Below, piece by piece: positions 48,601-60,400 of a stretch of DNA of 64,000 nucleotides. The translations under genes and the position numbers were made by a program. The stretch is from Tubulanus polymorphus (Eukaryota > Nemertea > Palaeonemertea > Tubulaniformes > Tubulanidae), in contig NC_134025.1 in assembly GCF_964204645.1 (NCBI RefSeq), positions 9,801,001 through 9,865,000 on the forward strand, read 5' to 3'. Position 1 is the stretch's first letter. Each line of letters begins with the position of its first letter. The notes under the pieces are model-generated. The model saw only the letters and a program-made list of their open reading frames with translations, had not been told where the DNA came from and ran no database searches.

Positions 48601-51600
48601 AAAAACTTAGTATCATCACATTGGTGATACAAAACCAGTTTTTATAACCAACAAACACATTAACTACGGTCTCAAGATCTAAGTATAGCTCAGACTGATA
48701 CACCATGGTAATTTCTATCTTAATATGCATATCATACAGAGCTGTAATTCATTTCGTAACGAGCGGAAGTCATCTCGTACACAAATCACTGCGCGCGCTG
48801 AGGTTTCAATCTGTGGGATTCGGAGAAATATGAAAATGACATCGACACGCAAATTTACTCCCGTTAGACAAAAACCTAATACGCCGAGTATAGTGTCTCG
48901 CCCAGCAGTAAATTGTGTGTCACGTTGCGAGGTGATGGATGGTGCCTTAATGAGTATAGCGCTAGGTGGTTTATCAACAAGGATTCGGGTAGATATTTCA
49001 CCGTGCCACATCATGTGATTAACACATCCTTCCTGGTAAATATTCGAGTGAAAACACGGCCAATTATTAAACTTTCCCTGTCAGACCGACGCAAAACACG
49101 AATACCAATGACATGTCGGACGACGCGTCGGTGATATCTGCTTTACGTTTTATGAACTGAATTAAGAAAAAAAACCTCGCTATTTCGCGCTTCCGGAATC
49201 GCTAACAATCACACCGTCGTTCGTCGTAAAAGCTTTTTGAAATTTACGTTAAAACAACTTCTCGATTGAGCCAACGAAATGAATGACCGCGCGTCGGCTT
49301 TGGTTACGATTAACACAAAGTAGCACTTAGCGATCATCATCGATATTAAAGTTCATCTCCTTTGAATATCAAGGACCGAAATGTTTTGGTCTTATATCGT
49401 TTCGTAGTTTTGCTTATTGCCATGGTCAATCTGTCGGTTTCTCACGGCATCAAGTCTCGGTTAAATTGGCTGGAATAGGATCTCCTGCTCAAGAACAACA
49501 CACACTCTTCATTTGATTACTGACTGATAAAAATAGATTACGGACGACCACACGTATTGGTAACAAACCTTCTATGGAGAGGCCTGGTGTGTATATTGTC
49601 GTGGAGCTCTTGCGTGGCTTCGCACAGAGTCATTTTGTTTTTTTTCCGTTTCGGTTTCGGGATAATCATTACACCGAAATGGTAGAGCGCCTACGGGTGT
49701 GATGGCATCATCCGCGGCAAGTGATTGAAAATCGGTGAATCCAGCATCAGTTATTTTGCGCGGTATTTGATCGCATCAAAAAGGTGCGTACGTGATCGGC
49801 TATTCTCGGTATGTTCCGACGGTTAACGAACAAAACGACGCGGGATTTAATCTAATTTCCTATATTTGCCGAGCGATACATGCGACTTTCGGTAAAACCA
49901 ACAGCAGCGGAACACGACTACGGAGTCATCGTGTCAACGAAGTGAAACTAGTGATTTGTCATTTTATGTTTTCCGTCGTAATAAATGTAATTGACTGACT
50001 GCCGTGGGGAATTTAGTCGATTTTGCGAATCAGAGATAATGCACGAAAAAGCGCCGTGGGTGTATAGACTTACTAAGGCACAGTCTACAACTCGGCTTAG
50101 ACGTCACGTATCCATTTCTTTTAAGTTTCCCCAAGACTGATAATGAATATTGGGTACTATTTGAAATTAAATCGTGCATTCCAAATCTTAACATTTTCCC
50201 AAGAAAGTTTACATTTGCCCCGAGTTCAAATTCTACAGAATTCTAGAGTTGTCGATGTCATTTTCTGCTACGCAGAATAAGCCCCATATTTCTTCATTAG
50301 CGCTTGTAAACGCACTGATAAATTATGAATTTATGCCGTTTTAATGTTTCTCTAACCATGCAAATATCCGTGCCACCGTAATCACGTCGACGAGACGAAT
50401 TGAACACGATTCATTCACCATAAACATCACGTCATGAACGTGACCGGCTAATTTTTCAAAAATACGTATAATCGCAGCGCACGATGAAACCAAAATAGCT
50501 TTTAAGTCTCGCAATTCAAAGCCAATCAAAATCGCATCCTCGCCTTCAATTAAAACGGCGTTATTGGTCACGTCTGCATTTTTCGGTGTATTTATTGACG
50601 ATGATCGCGACGCGCGGTTGACGTTTACGACACTTTATCTATAATTGCCTGTTTCCTCGCAAATCCTTCCTTATACATATCGCGGAGAGAACGGACGAGC
50701 CTATCGCACGGGGCCATTCTGTACGCACGCCGGGGCATTGATATCACCGTCAATATACCGAAGGCTTTTGCGACCGCGTTCTCACCCAATCAATCAGTAT
50801 CGATCATCAATCATAGGCACCGCTCGATGTTGCCATAAGTCGATATGTAGCCAATATCGATGACCGATAAAATGCGGGAAGTTTACGCACCAGGTCGACT
50901 AACTTCCTTGTATGTATATATTGAATATAGACTCGTGCAGAGGAGCCGTGTTTACCAGGTGCGGAATAAGAAATACGAGGCGGATAGTACTTTGAAGGTT
51001 AACTTAATAAATAAACAAGCTTATAACTTAAATAAACAAGTTAACCTATTAAGTACCGTCCATCGCGTTTTACTTATTGAAAATAGACTGCAGAAATGAA
51101 TAACCAATGGAATAGTTTTGAAATGAAACTGAGAATCGGTTTCGGCGGTTTCGTCCAAGTGGTCGATAAGTTTGGAATATTTCGTGAACGGACTAATATC
51201 ACGGATCGTTTTCTGTCTTCAAACGGATGTCCAACAACAGCATCACCCGAATCTATAAAGCGACAACTGAAATTTGTGGAATTGATCAGAAACTTTGCAG
51301 TTCATCCAAACGATCGGCAATTTTTATTGTTTTCTATCGTAAAATGTTTAGGAAAATGCGACGCAGCATAGTCTTGCTCACTCGCAAGGGAAGAGCCTAG
51401 CAAACGCTAACAAGCAAATTATATGACTGTGGTCGTTTGCGAAAGGACACAAAATATGCCAGACACGCACTGGGAGCAATTCGGGGAATTTGCGGCTATT
51501 GTATGTCCAGCAGCAATTAATTGCCTGTAGATATTGTCACAATATAAGGCCAGTGCCACATATGGCGTTCGGATAACCATGAAAATGTTCACTTCATCAT

Positions 51601-54600
51601 TCACAAGTAGCCAGTGTCAATATTGGCTGTGGCGACCGCGATGTAATAACGTCCGGTGTTCCTGACCGTACATAACTATTAGCCGATCTATAAATGGACG
51701 TGACGAACATACAGCAGTGGTACAGTTCAAACAGTTCTAGCTCATTCCTGACCCCCGGAACCCTTCAAATTCGATTTGTATCGATTAGCGGTGTGGCGAT
51801 TGGGGATTGAATGTTTGTATTACTCGTGCGAACGCGATGAAAATAGATTCAATTAAACAATGAGACGACAATATTCTGATGTTCCGGTCGGATATTGAAT
51901 TGGCAATTGGTGGCTGTTACGAATCAGCATTGTATCCGCCACACTCTCATAGGGCTAATATATTTCAAATTTAAACTTTTATTCATCGAATCACCGGAAC
52001 ACGGTACATGGAAATAGAAACAATTACCGGAATACGGTAGATAGAAATAGAAGATATAAGGCAAACATGCATAAGTCGTCTTGAGGCCCAAACAAATATA
52101 CTGTTAAAGCCGACGCTATATTTTGCCCAGGTATCATTTTTCCTGTAAAGTAACGGCGACAGAATCACATCATCGAAGATGCATTATTGACGATCGTACC
52201 TCCCTCTATGATCCTGGGTTCAGTTTCAAAAAAGGATTATTTCCTGAACTGAATAAAGAAGGAAAACCACGATCGATAGATTCTTGATGGCGTCATCGCC
52301 ATCGTAGTCAGTCTCGGATTTCTCATTTTCAGGTATCATTGATTCGACACTTGATAGCAGACTAGTGCGTTTCTGTTTCTTTCAGTCCCAGTTTTCTTTA
52401 CTTATGATCTTTTGATTGAATTCCCGTCGACGATATATTGGCTTCCAATCGGGCCCGCGTTCACCGGATCGATCGTCTAATCGCGCGTAATTGAATCTTC
52501 GACAATCGTTTCCACTTCTTACCGCAATTTCTCCACACAAATATGTCAATAATCATTATATTAATGGGCGCATTCCAACATGCCAATTCTCTAGTTCTGT
52601 CGACTTCAATTCGTTTTATAATCATCGTCGCCGCTGAAAAATTTATTTCTTCGCCGCATTGAACGACGTCTCAACGGTTATAGCCAGGTAACCGTCGGAA
52701 TTTCAGTGCCGAATCAACATCTACTCGAGTCCGTTAAAGGAAACTGCTGTAGTTCGCTCAGAAGTGTGTGCGTATTCGTCGTCTTTGGTGGCTACATCTC
52801 AAATTACCGGAATAGCTTCAGCTTCGCGTTGAATATTTCCAACGCTCACTCGAGCCAAAACAACACCGCTAATCCACGAATATCGTCGTGTATTCCCTCT
52901 TTCGTCTTTAACAGTTCTTATGGCTGGTTTTATAGACTGGTATTAATCCGGCAGTTAATTTAGGTAATATGATTCAATCCTAGGTGGAATTTAAAACCAA
53001 GCTATTCAAATGTCTACTGGGGTTTGAGTTATATTTTTTTGATATAACGAGTCATGCAATTCATCGCAAGTTTTCCGAAAATGCTAATGAGTCAAGCCAC
53101 CAACGTGAGTCATCCGAAGGTTGTATTTTCTAGTATATGTATGATGGCGGTAGGATGAATCAAGTTTTTTTGAACTTTTAAATCACGAAAGGTCACCGAC
53201 GATAAATGTTGAAATACTCATTCTTAAATGATATGCAAATAACTCGTACAGGTCTAATATATTTACCGAATGCCTGTTACGACGAAAAGCTATTTCCAGT
53301 ACACAATCAGATGCATCGTGACCGGACTAAATAATAGACGATTCGATTCTAACTTGCATGAAAGTGTTGTATTCGCATGAATACAAATTAATTAACAGCA
53401 AGTCGCACACAGTACACGGCATTCTTCGTCCCGACCCTGGCGGCGCTTTCACCACGTGAACCCGTGGGAACGCATCAGGTCTGACCCCAATCAATTCTGG
53501 TTATTAGCTTGTCATTTTTCATATGTGACCGACCGTGTATGTATTGAAAACTATACAACACTCAACTGCGTCGGATTCCCAGCGGAGCGCATTTCGCATT
53601 CCGACGTCGTCGGTTTTTGTTTTTCGCGGTGGAATATCTAATTCGGCGCACGTGGCTTGTCAAATCGCTCGGGACCCTCTGCACGAAATAACCAAATGCT
53701 ATTTCAGAACCTCTGAATTTTACTTCCAAACTAGAAACGCATAGCCTATAGGCTACAAATGATAAAGCGTTATGATTATTTTACAGTATTTCGCTTTATA
53801 AACACATAAATTATTATCATTATCATTATGGTTATTATAAATGCGATGCAGATGTAACATATACAATAATTGCCGTAGATAATTATATGCATTCTCTAAA
53901 GTAATCTTTTCCAGTTTTTTTTCTCTGATTTTATCATAAAAGGCGTAAAAGATCGCAGTTTTGATGATGAAAAGTTTATGCGTTTTCACTTTCATACATT
54001 TATTTTCAATCTAAAAATTTTAGTTGAAATCATTACCTTTCAATCGTGTTGCGTATATATGTCTAATTTTCGTTGTTCATAAAAGTGAAATAGAAGAGAA
54101 ATTCAAAGCCTTACCGGTGCCGGCATCGCCGTAGACTCATGTCAACTGAAAGCACACCGCCGCTGCTAGCTATTCCACATCTCTCTGAGAGCAAATGCAA
54201 CACCGGTCTGCGCGCGAGCCTCAGTACCGTCGTATAGTACGTACGGTATCGGCTACGACAACGGAGCGGGCAAAACGGTAGGAAAACATTTGGTAAATGA
54301 ACTGAGTTAATAGCCTGCTCTCTCCTCTCTCAGTTTGTCTCTCTCTCTGTGACACCGCATTCAAGACACGTCATATATGTTGAAGAATATGTATTGATCT
54401 CGTACGGGAGAGACAGAGCGGAGGGAATCTTTTATTATAGCCGCCGGCCGTAGCCACAACGACGATTTTACTCGGTGTCTTATCCGGTAAAATGCTTTAA
54501 TCCGAGTGCATTGGATGGAGTATAGTAGATTGCGTTCATAAAAAGAAGCGACGTAATAAATTTGCTAGCCTTCTATGATCTAATCCCAAGAAATGGAAAC

Positions 54601-55660
54601 GTGCAGCTGCTCTAGAGCTAGATTATTTTTTAAAAAGCCACGAGAATATATAATTTTGAAAACAAATACGTAGATTCAATACGTGACCAGGTGTTTCGGT
54701 GACATGAGATATAAAATACCAGTTCAGTCACGACTTACGTAGATATACGTTTTTAGTACGACGTTAGCCTATTCCGCTAATAAAATACAGCAAATGACAC
54801 TTTTCTGTTCGAGTTGATTAGCCTAAATGGTCAAACTACGGTCAAATTACGGTCGTTAGCCAAATTTATTCATGCAATCATCCAATTTGATCACTAGCAC
54901 CACAATTACGGATTTGTGTGCCATTCTGTTAGGTAACTAGGTTAAAGCAAATCACGACAACTCTGAGATCTTTTTGCTGGAACTTGATACTAAATACTAA
55001 GCGTTTTGTGAATGATCTTATCGAAATTTTACCCTTGGGCGCGTAGAGGGTTTTCTTTTTGTAGGATATGTATATATATATAAGTAACATTGAAGATCGC
55101 CTTGAGCCACTAAGTGTTCGAACGAATACGATATCATTCGATTCATTATTGGTTCAGCCTATGGCAGGTAAATAAACTACAATACTATACGTGCCGTGAA
55201 ATCCTATATAGACCCTACGAATGTAAATATCTTACGGATTACAAGAAAATACACGGTTCCAACTGTTATTCCTTTAAAAAAAGAATCTTATTGATGGATT
55301 CGCCTCGCGATAAGAACTGCGTTATTGCCCATCGATAAATCCTTTGCGATGAAAGCTTAATATTACCTATATTACCATATTACAATGCGCGATCGGCAAT
55401 AGTGTCAGGAATTATGTTCATTATGTTCGTCGATGAAATTAGACCACGTATGCATCGAAGACTTTGTTTGACGAACGAAGTAATTCGAAACGCAGTTCTT
55501 TGTCAAATACGTCACCGAGAAATTCTTTTATGGCATGGGAACATTACCTATTGCGTTATTCATGAAAACTAAGCTCGAACCACAAATTCAGAATTTGCAG
55601 TCGAAATACGATATTTACCTCATCACCTGTAACTGGATCTGTCTGTTGGTCGAGTCTCAT
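39671..55660 (-). CDS. TMEM151: TMEM151-family transmembrane protein, 569 aa, two coding exons
   Basis: This is a multi-pass membrane protein of a family expressed mainly in nervous tissue; biochemical role unknown. Exon A (55619-55660) gives MRLDQQTDPVTGDE. Exon B (41338-39671) continues in phase with QRPIRQSFCGSLRRDTHWKC, and E-QRPI matches the vertebrate TMEM151 N-terminus. Two membrane segments follow (CLILTLLIWGCMAAITWC and YIPVAFVVMLYLVYLVECW), then the family core WWKAICYHYVRRTRQVTRY, GDAFTTTQVYYERVN and YMETREGMDL. A second hydrophobic pair lies near HPVFWVASIFMMSWPIRVLIEY. The tail has VPSYSEVLLMD, a Lys/Arg run (GKRRRKKKKKSKR), Ser/Pro-rich sequence and a terminal ETSL, a class I PDZ ligand that vertebrate members also have as I recall. 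The intron is 14.3 kb. Exon A has its own acceptor (55696-55697), so a non-coding exon lies further upstream. Which paralogue it is cannot be said; invertebrates may have one. Confidence 0.92.
46065..46197. mobile_element. Possible hAT-like MITE, 133 bp
   Basis: The ends are cagggccgta and taataaggccctg, giving a CAGGGCC inverted terminus. This is a common hAT start. The flanks agtctaac and agtttgat agree only partly as an 8-base target duplication. The interior has agggcac words similar to the block at 3765. Confidence 0.4.
50986..51056. repeat. Small foldback repeat
   Basis: Left arm agtactttgaaggttaactt (50986-51005) and right arm aagttaacctattaagtac (51038-51056) are inverted copies with a few mismatches. 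Inside the loop taaataaacaag occurs twice. Possibly a very short MITE. Confidence 0.5.
54115..54126 (-). other. Possible alternative first coding exon of TMEM151
   Basis: A minus-strand ATG reading MPAP ends in phase 0 at a strong donor (CACCG|GTAAGG). Joined to exon B at 41338 it would read MPAP-QRPIRQSF, a family-like N-terminus. The sequence upstream is relatively GC-rich. It holds a GAGA tract at about 54319-54351 and a TATAATAAAAG on the minus strand at 54429-54439, which suggest a promoter. The 55619 exon is the better match, so this would be an alternative start or nothing. Confidence 0.3.
54300..54440 (-). promoter_or_regulatory. Possible internal promoter with GAGA tract and TATA-like box
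   Basis: On the minus strand, TATAATAAAAG (54439-54429) is followed by a purine-rich stretch that becomes GAGAGAGAGAC and GAGAGAGGAGAGAG near 54351-54319. This is the kind of layout found at animal core promoters, and it precedes the candidate exon at 54115-54126. Evidence is motif-level only. Confidence 0.25.
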
Positions 55661-55699
55661 GATTCTTCATGACTGCCGCTGTGTTCATGAGCAGCCTGA

Positions 55700-57415
55700 A
55701 AGAAACGAAACGCCGTGATTCGCATCAGTGTCGATTTTAAAAGAACATCCCGACGTTTTGACTCGAAAAAGGGTTAGATGTTTAACCCACACTTTTTGAA
55801 AACCATCGCACCTACTCGAAATGTTAGTCATTCGATTGGTATATCTGCACGAATTTATACCGTCGCAAATTGAAGCCGATTGGGAATTGAAGCAATTATT
55901 CAGCTATCACTTTAAAACTTACACGCGTTTCTCGATGATGTCAACACATTAGCAAATCAATTGCAAATAATTGATATGCTGTCGCTATATTCATTTCCAT
56001 CGCGTCTCAAAACGGATAAAAACAATTAGTCAAATTATTTCCATTTTGCATATGGCACCCTTTTTCGTGACCGTGCATTCGTAATTTTTTCGGAATTTCA
56101 TCGACAAAAATCTCGAAAATATTTTGTTCGAAAGCACCAGAATGCCGTACCTTACCTTTGGTTCTTAATTCCCAGAAAGTGACTTAGTTATTTATTCCCA
56201 GAAAGTGAAAGTCAATTAATTCCAGTTTTAGGAAAAAAGTTATATATACGAAATCCGATGAATTCGAACCGGATTGCGCGAATCTATCTAGTATATACCC
56301 TTGTAGAATTCTTCGTTAGTCTAGAATATTGCCTCAATTTTCAGTTTCATTTTAAAAACGTACTTGTTTGATTGTTTGCATACTTTCTGTTTCATCTGTA
56401 AATGTATCTGTCTCCCACGTTAATGAACGATCATAACCGATCGTTCATGGTTCCCATACGCGCGCGTCTCGCTGGGCGAAACGTTCGTTCAATTCGTCGC
56501 GTTGAAGTATCAGAAATTGAAGCGCTATCTGGGGATAACATTTTAAAACACGATGTATCAATGGCTTGTAAAAGTGAAGCATCACTGACGCTATAATGAT
56601 GGAGATAAATGCAACATTGTTTGAGAAATCTTACGGAGGGGCGGATTCAGGGGGTGGTCTCGGGGGTCAGGACCCCTGCCTTCCCGTTGGGGGTGCCTTT
56701 TTAAGACTTAGATCGTTAAACCCTGCTAATTTGACACTGTTACTTCCGGAATTTGCTTATTCGAGGGATTCCTTCAAAAATATCTATAACCGAGGGAGGG
56801 ACGACACCTTTATTGCCCGCTTTTGACAGTGGCAGCTTTATATCAAAGAATGCCTTTTCTTTTCTTCTGGACTCAGGCCTTTCCCTAGATCGGCCACCGG
56901 ACTCATTCGTAAATAGGGATAACGTTAAACTATTTCACCAGAATAAAGTGGAATATATCGTAAAAAGCGTTTTATTCTTGGATAAAAGTAAAACTCGGCT
57001 AGACGTCGAAAAATCAATGTGGTTTAGTTAGTTCCAATAAAGCTGACCCGACACAAAAAACGTAGCGTAGAATTACTACTGTTCAATCCGATCTCGAAGA
57101 CCAAGAATGAAGACTAAGCGAACGAATGTGTCTTCACGGGCCCGTTTATGGTCAGAATATTTGAAGAAATAAATTTTATGATTGGATAATGCGGAGATTA
57201 TTGATAGAACGCTTGCACAGGGAAGTGAGCGAAGGACCGGAGCCGGCCGGCTATCTATCGCTGAAAGGCGGCGTCCGCGTTTAACCAGTCTTCCGTACAC
57301 CGTTTGCCGTATTTTAGCGTCACTCAACTACACAGCTTTCGATGACGTTTCGATTTACGTGTAGAGTAGGAGTACCACCGAAACCAGGAAATAATCGAAA
57401 TAATCGTCGAAAATA
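55700..57415. promoter_or_regulatory. Divergent interval between TMEM151 and SNX3
   Basis: The TMEM151 upstream exon(s) and both promoters must fall here. No convincing core promoter motif is visible for either gene. It also carries repeat R2 copy 2 (56637-56900). A doubled word attcccagaaagtga occurs at about 56170 and 56200. Confidence 0.45.
56637..56900 (+). repeat. Interspersed repeat family R2, copy 2
   Basis: It matches 27857-28090 from its first bases (see that entry). The alignment has several indels and fades after about 200 bases. Open frames of 76-92 codons cross it but do not match each other's reading in the other copy, so they are not conserved. Confidence 0.65.
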
Positions 57416-60400
57416 ATGGCGAGTGGGGTTACCGCACGAATAAATCCCACTAAAAAGCAGACTTTAGAGGATGCATACTCTGCCCCTGCTAACTTTTTAG
57501 AAATAGATGTAAAAGATCCGCAAACTCACGGCGTTGGCAATAAAAGATACACCGATTATGAAATAAAACTACAGGTACCAACATTTCTTCTTGCCTCACT
57601 TTCTTTCTACATTACATTTGTTACTGTTCTTTGATATACTTATAGCGACTGTATTTTGGTGGAGTGCACCAATGACGCATGGGCACATATAGGCCCAGTT
57701 AACCTGATCGTTGGTGGTAAGCTTTTTATAATCGGATGGGCTTATACCGATTATACCATTGAGTGGTTTGTGAAAATATCCGATCGTGAAACTACACCAC
57801 AGACAGGTTACTGACTAATATAAGCCTAGGCTATGAAAATTTGTTTCATGAATATAGAAAAGTAGTAGGACAGTGTTCTTCAACTCGTTGATTGCACAAT
57901 TCTTGGTTCATTTGACTCTTTGGGTTTTAACATTGCGAAGTTGAAGCAATTTCTCGACTCCGCATAGTGAAATTTAACCTTTGGTTTTAGATCCAGTTTA
58001 TTCATGAGTAGTTTATATGTATTTTTGCTGAAATTGTACTGTTTTTATCTTATTGCAGACGAACTTGCCAGTATTTCGAGCGAAAGAGTCCAGTGTTCGA
58101 CGACGTTACAGTGATTTCGAATGGTTGCGAACTGAACTTGAAAGAGATAGTAAAGCAAGTGTTAATATAGGGCCTGTGATTCTTTAACCCATTAGCACTC
58201 AAGCCGCCTGTATCCGCCCTGCCTATTACTCCTCTAGCCGCCGGAATACGCCCTGACAATTTTCTCCTATGCTGCACGAAAATGGTTATTGTGGGATTTG
58301 AACCCAATAGCATATGATAAACAAGACGCCCAAGTCCTCGAAATACCATACAGAAATCAACATCTTCCCATTTGAAATTCTCGAGTATTTGGAGTAAGAA
58401 CATGACAGATCTGAGCGCTCACTTCAAACCCAAGTATGTTTGGATGAATTTAGGGGGGGGCACAATTTTGGTGGCCCACCTCATCAAATCTTATATCATA
58501 TGAGAGACTTGCCTATTTATTATTACAAAATAACACAAACTTGTAATGTATGAAAATAAACAGCAAATGAGCCATTAGGTATCATGATTAAATAACGACT
58601 TTCCCTTGAGTTTTCTGAGGAGTAATTGACACTACATAGTCTGAGCGCTGATTGGTTAAATAAAGATCAGTTTCGAAAAAATGATAAATAATCCTCAGTT
58701 TGTCAACTGAACCGCTAGAACTTAGTGTAATACCCATCCAGTGGTTTCAACTTTTTGTTGTTGACAAAAAGTAAAACAGGCCTAATGCTTGTCATGTTGT
58801 CTAAGATGTGAATACCGTACTTCATATTTCCAGATAGTGGTACCTCCGCTACCGGGAAAGGCTTTGAAAAAACAATTACCTTTTCGGGGTGATGACGGAA
58901 TATTCGAGGATGAATTCATCGAAGAACGGAGGAAAGGATTGGAAGGCTTCGTGAATAAGTGAGTGCCAAACTTGAATTAGAAATCGATTATTGAATGTTT
59001 CATTATTGAGATTTAATTGACGTGAGCCGTGCTTTGCCTTTTAAACGCGAAGTACCCAATCATTAGGCTAAACAAAAATGATACCTTGTTTCTCCGCAGC
59101 GGTCGGGTCATTTTTGTAAAATTTGATAGAATTTGTAAACAGTTCATTTCTATAGCGGCCGGGTCTGTTATGGTAAAATTGATCACGATTTAAAAAAGTA
59201 ATGTATAGGGTAGATAGGCGGCCGGCCGGGTCAACATTTAAGCTCAGCAGAGCGGAGAAACAAGATATCAATTTTTTTTAGCCTTATCTACATTCACTCC
59301 TGCGCATGGAACAGGCTTAATCAAATTGGGTGGCGGGACCTTGAAAATTGGGTAGAAAATGAATTTTTAGCCCACTTGGGACTTTAGTCGCAGTGGGCTA
59401 TTGCGTTCACTTATCGTCCGTCCGTAGACGGAATCCAGTTATTTTGGAAGTTTTGGAGACGCTTCAAGGTAATGTCTTGATATTTGGTTTATACATGTAT
59501 CTACCCTTGACACATCTTCAGCCCAAAAACTGGTCCTGTCAGAATCATGATCTTTCGTATGTATTTTAACCCCCCCCCCCCCAGGGCCCATCAGCATAAC
59601 AAAAATTGGGTCGATCGAACTCAAGATGGTCGTCCTAGGACCTTTTCAGTGCCCAAAAATGTCAATTTTGGCCCGAATTCTGAGTCCTGTAGCTTCCTAC
59701 TGGTTTGCCATTTCTCATTGCAACTGCTGATGGGTATTCTTTGGAAAGGGATGTTTTATACCTGAGACAGGTATTTTTGATCAGGCAACTATGACGCAAT
59801 TGGCGGCTATCTTAGTGTCATCAGTACCCATTCATAGGTGGGAAAAAGTTTTTCGACATTATATTGAAACCTAAGCATATTTTGCTACGACAATGAATGA
59901 CAAAATTGTAGCTTATAACGTGTTCTATGATTGTGGTGAGTTTCAAGGTCATTAGTTTTGGTATATGGCCACCAGGGGGCGTTGAATGATACAATATCTT
60001 AGTATTTCTATATTCTATTTGTACCAATAAATATTTTGTTACCACAATCAATTGCAAAGTTGTAGCTCATGGGTTTTGAATATGGTCACCAGGGGGCGTT
60101 GAATAGTAGAATAACTTAGTATTTCCATATTAAATTTGGTAACGAGGCATATTTTGTTATCACAATCAATTACAAAATCGTAGCTGCTGACATGTTCTAT
60201 GATTATAATGAGTTTCAAGGTCATTGGTTTTTGTATATGGTCACCAAGGGCATTGAATATTGAAATTGTTAGATTGTTGAGCATTTGAAACCACTTCCCA
60301 AGTGGGCATGGTGTCCCTGGACCCCTAGTTTCAGTCAGGGTAGATAAAGCATTACCAACAAGCTTCCACAGGTCTTTTGGCTTCAACAGGTCTTCTTTGG

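Larger units (their letters stand above)
41339..55618 (-). other. TMEM151 intron, 14.3 kb
   Basis: It carries no nested gene that I can support on either strand. Contents noted separately are a hAT-like MITE candidate (46065), an inverted-word patch (48235-48560), a small foldback (50986) and a possible alternative first exon with a GAGA tract (54115-54440). A 31-33 bp duplication lies near 51987-52050 (accggaacacggta.. / accggaatacggta..). The rest is unassigned AT-rich sequence. Confidence 0.5.
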
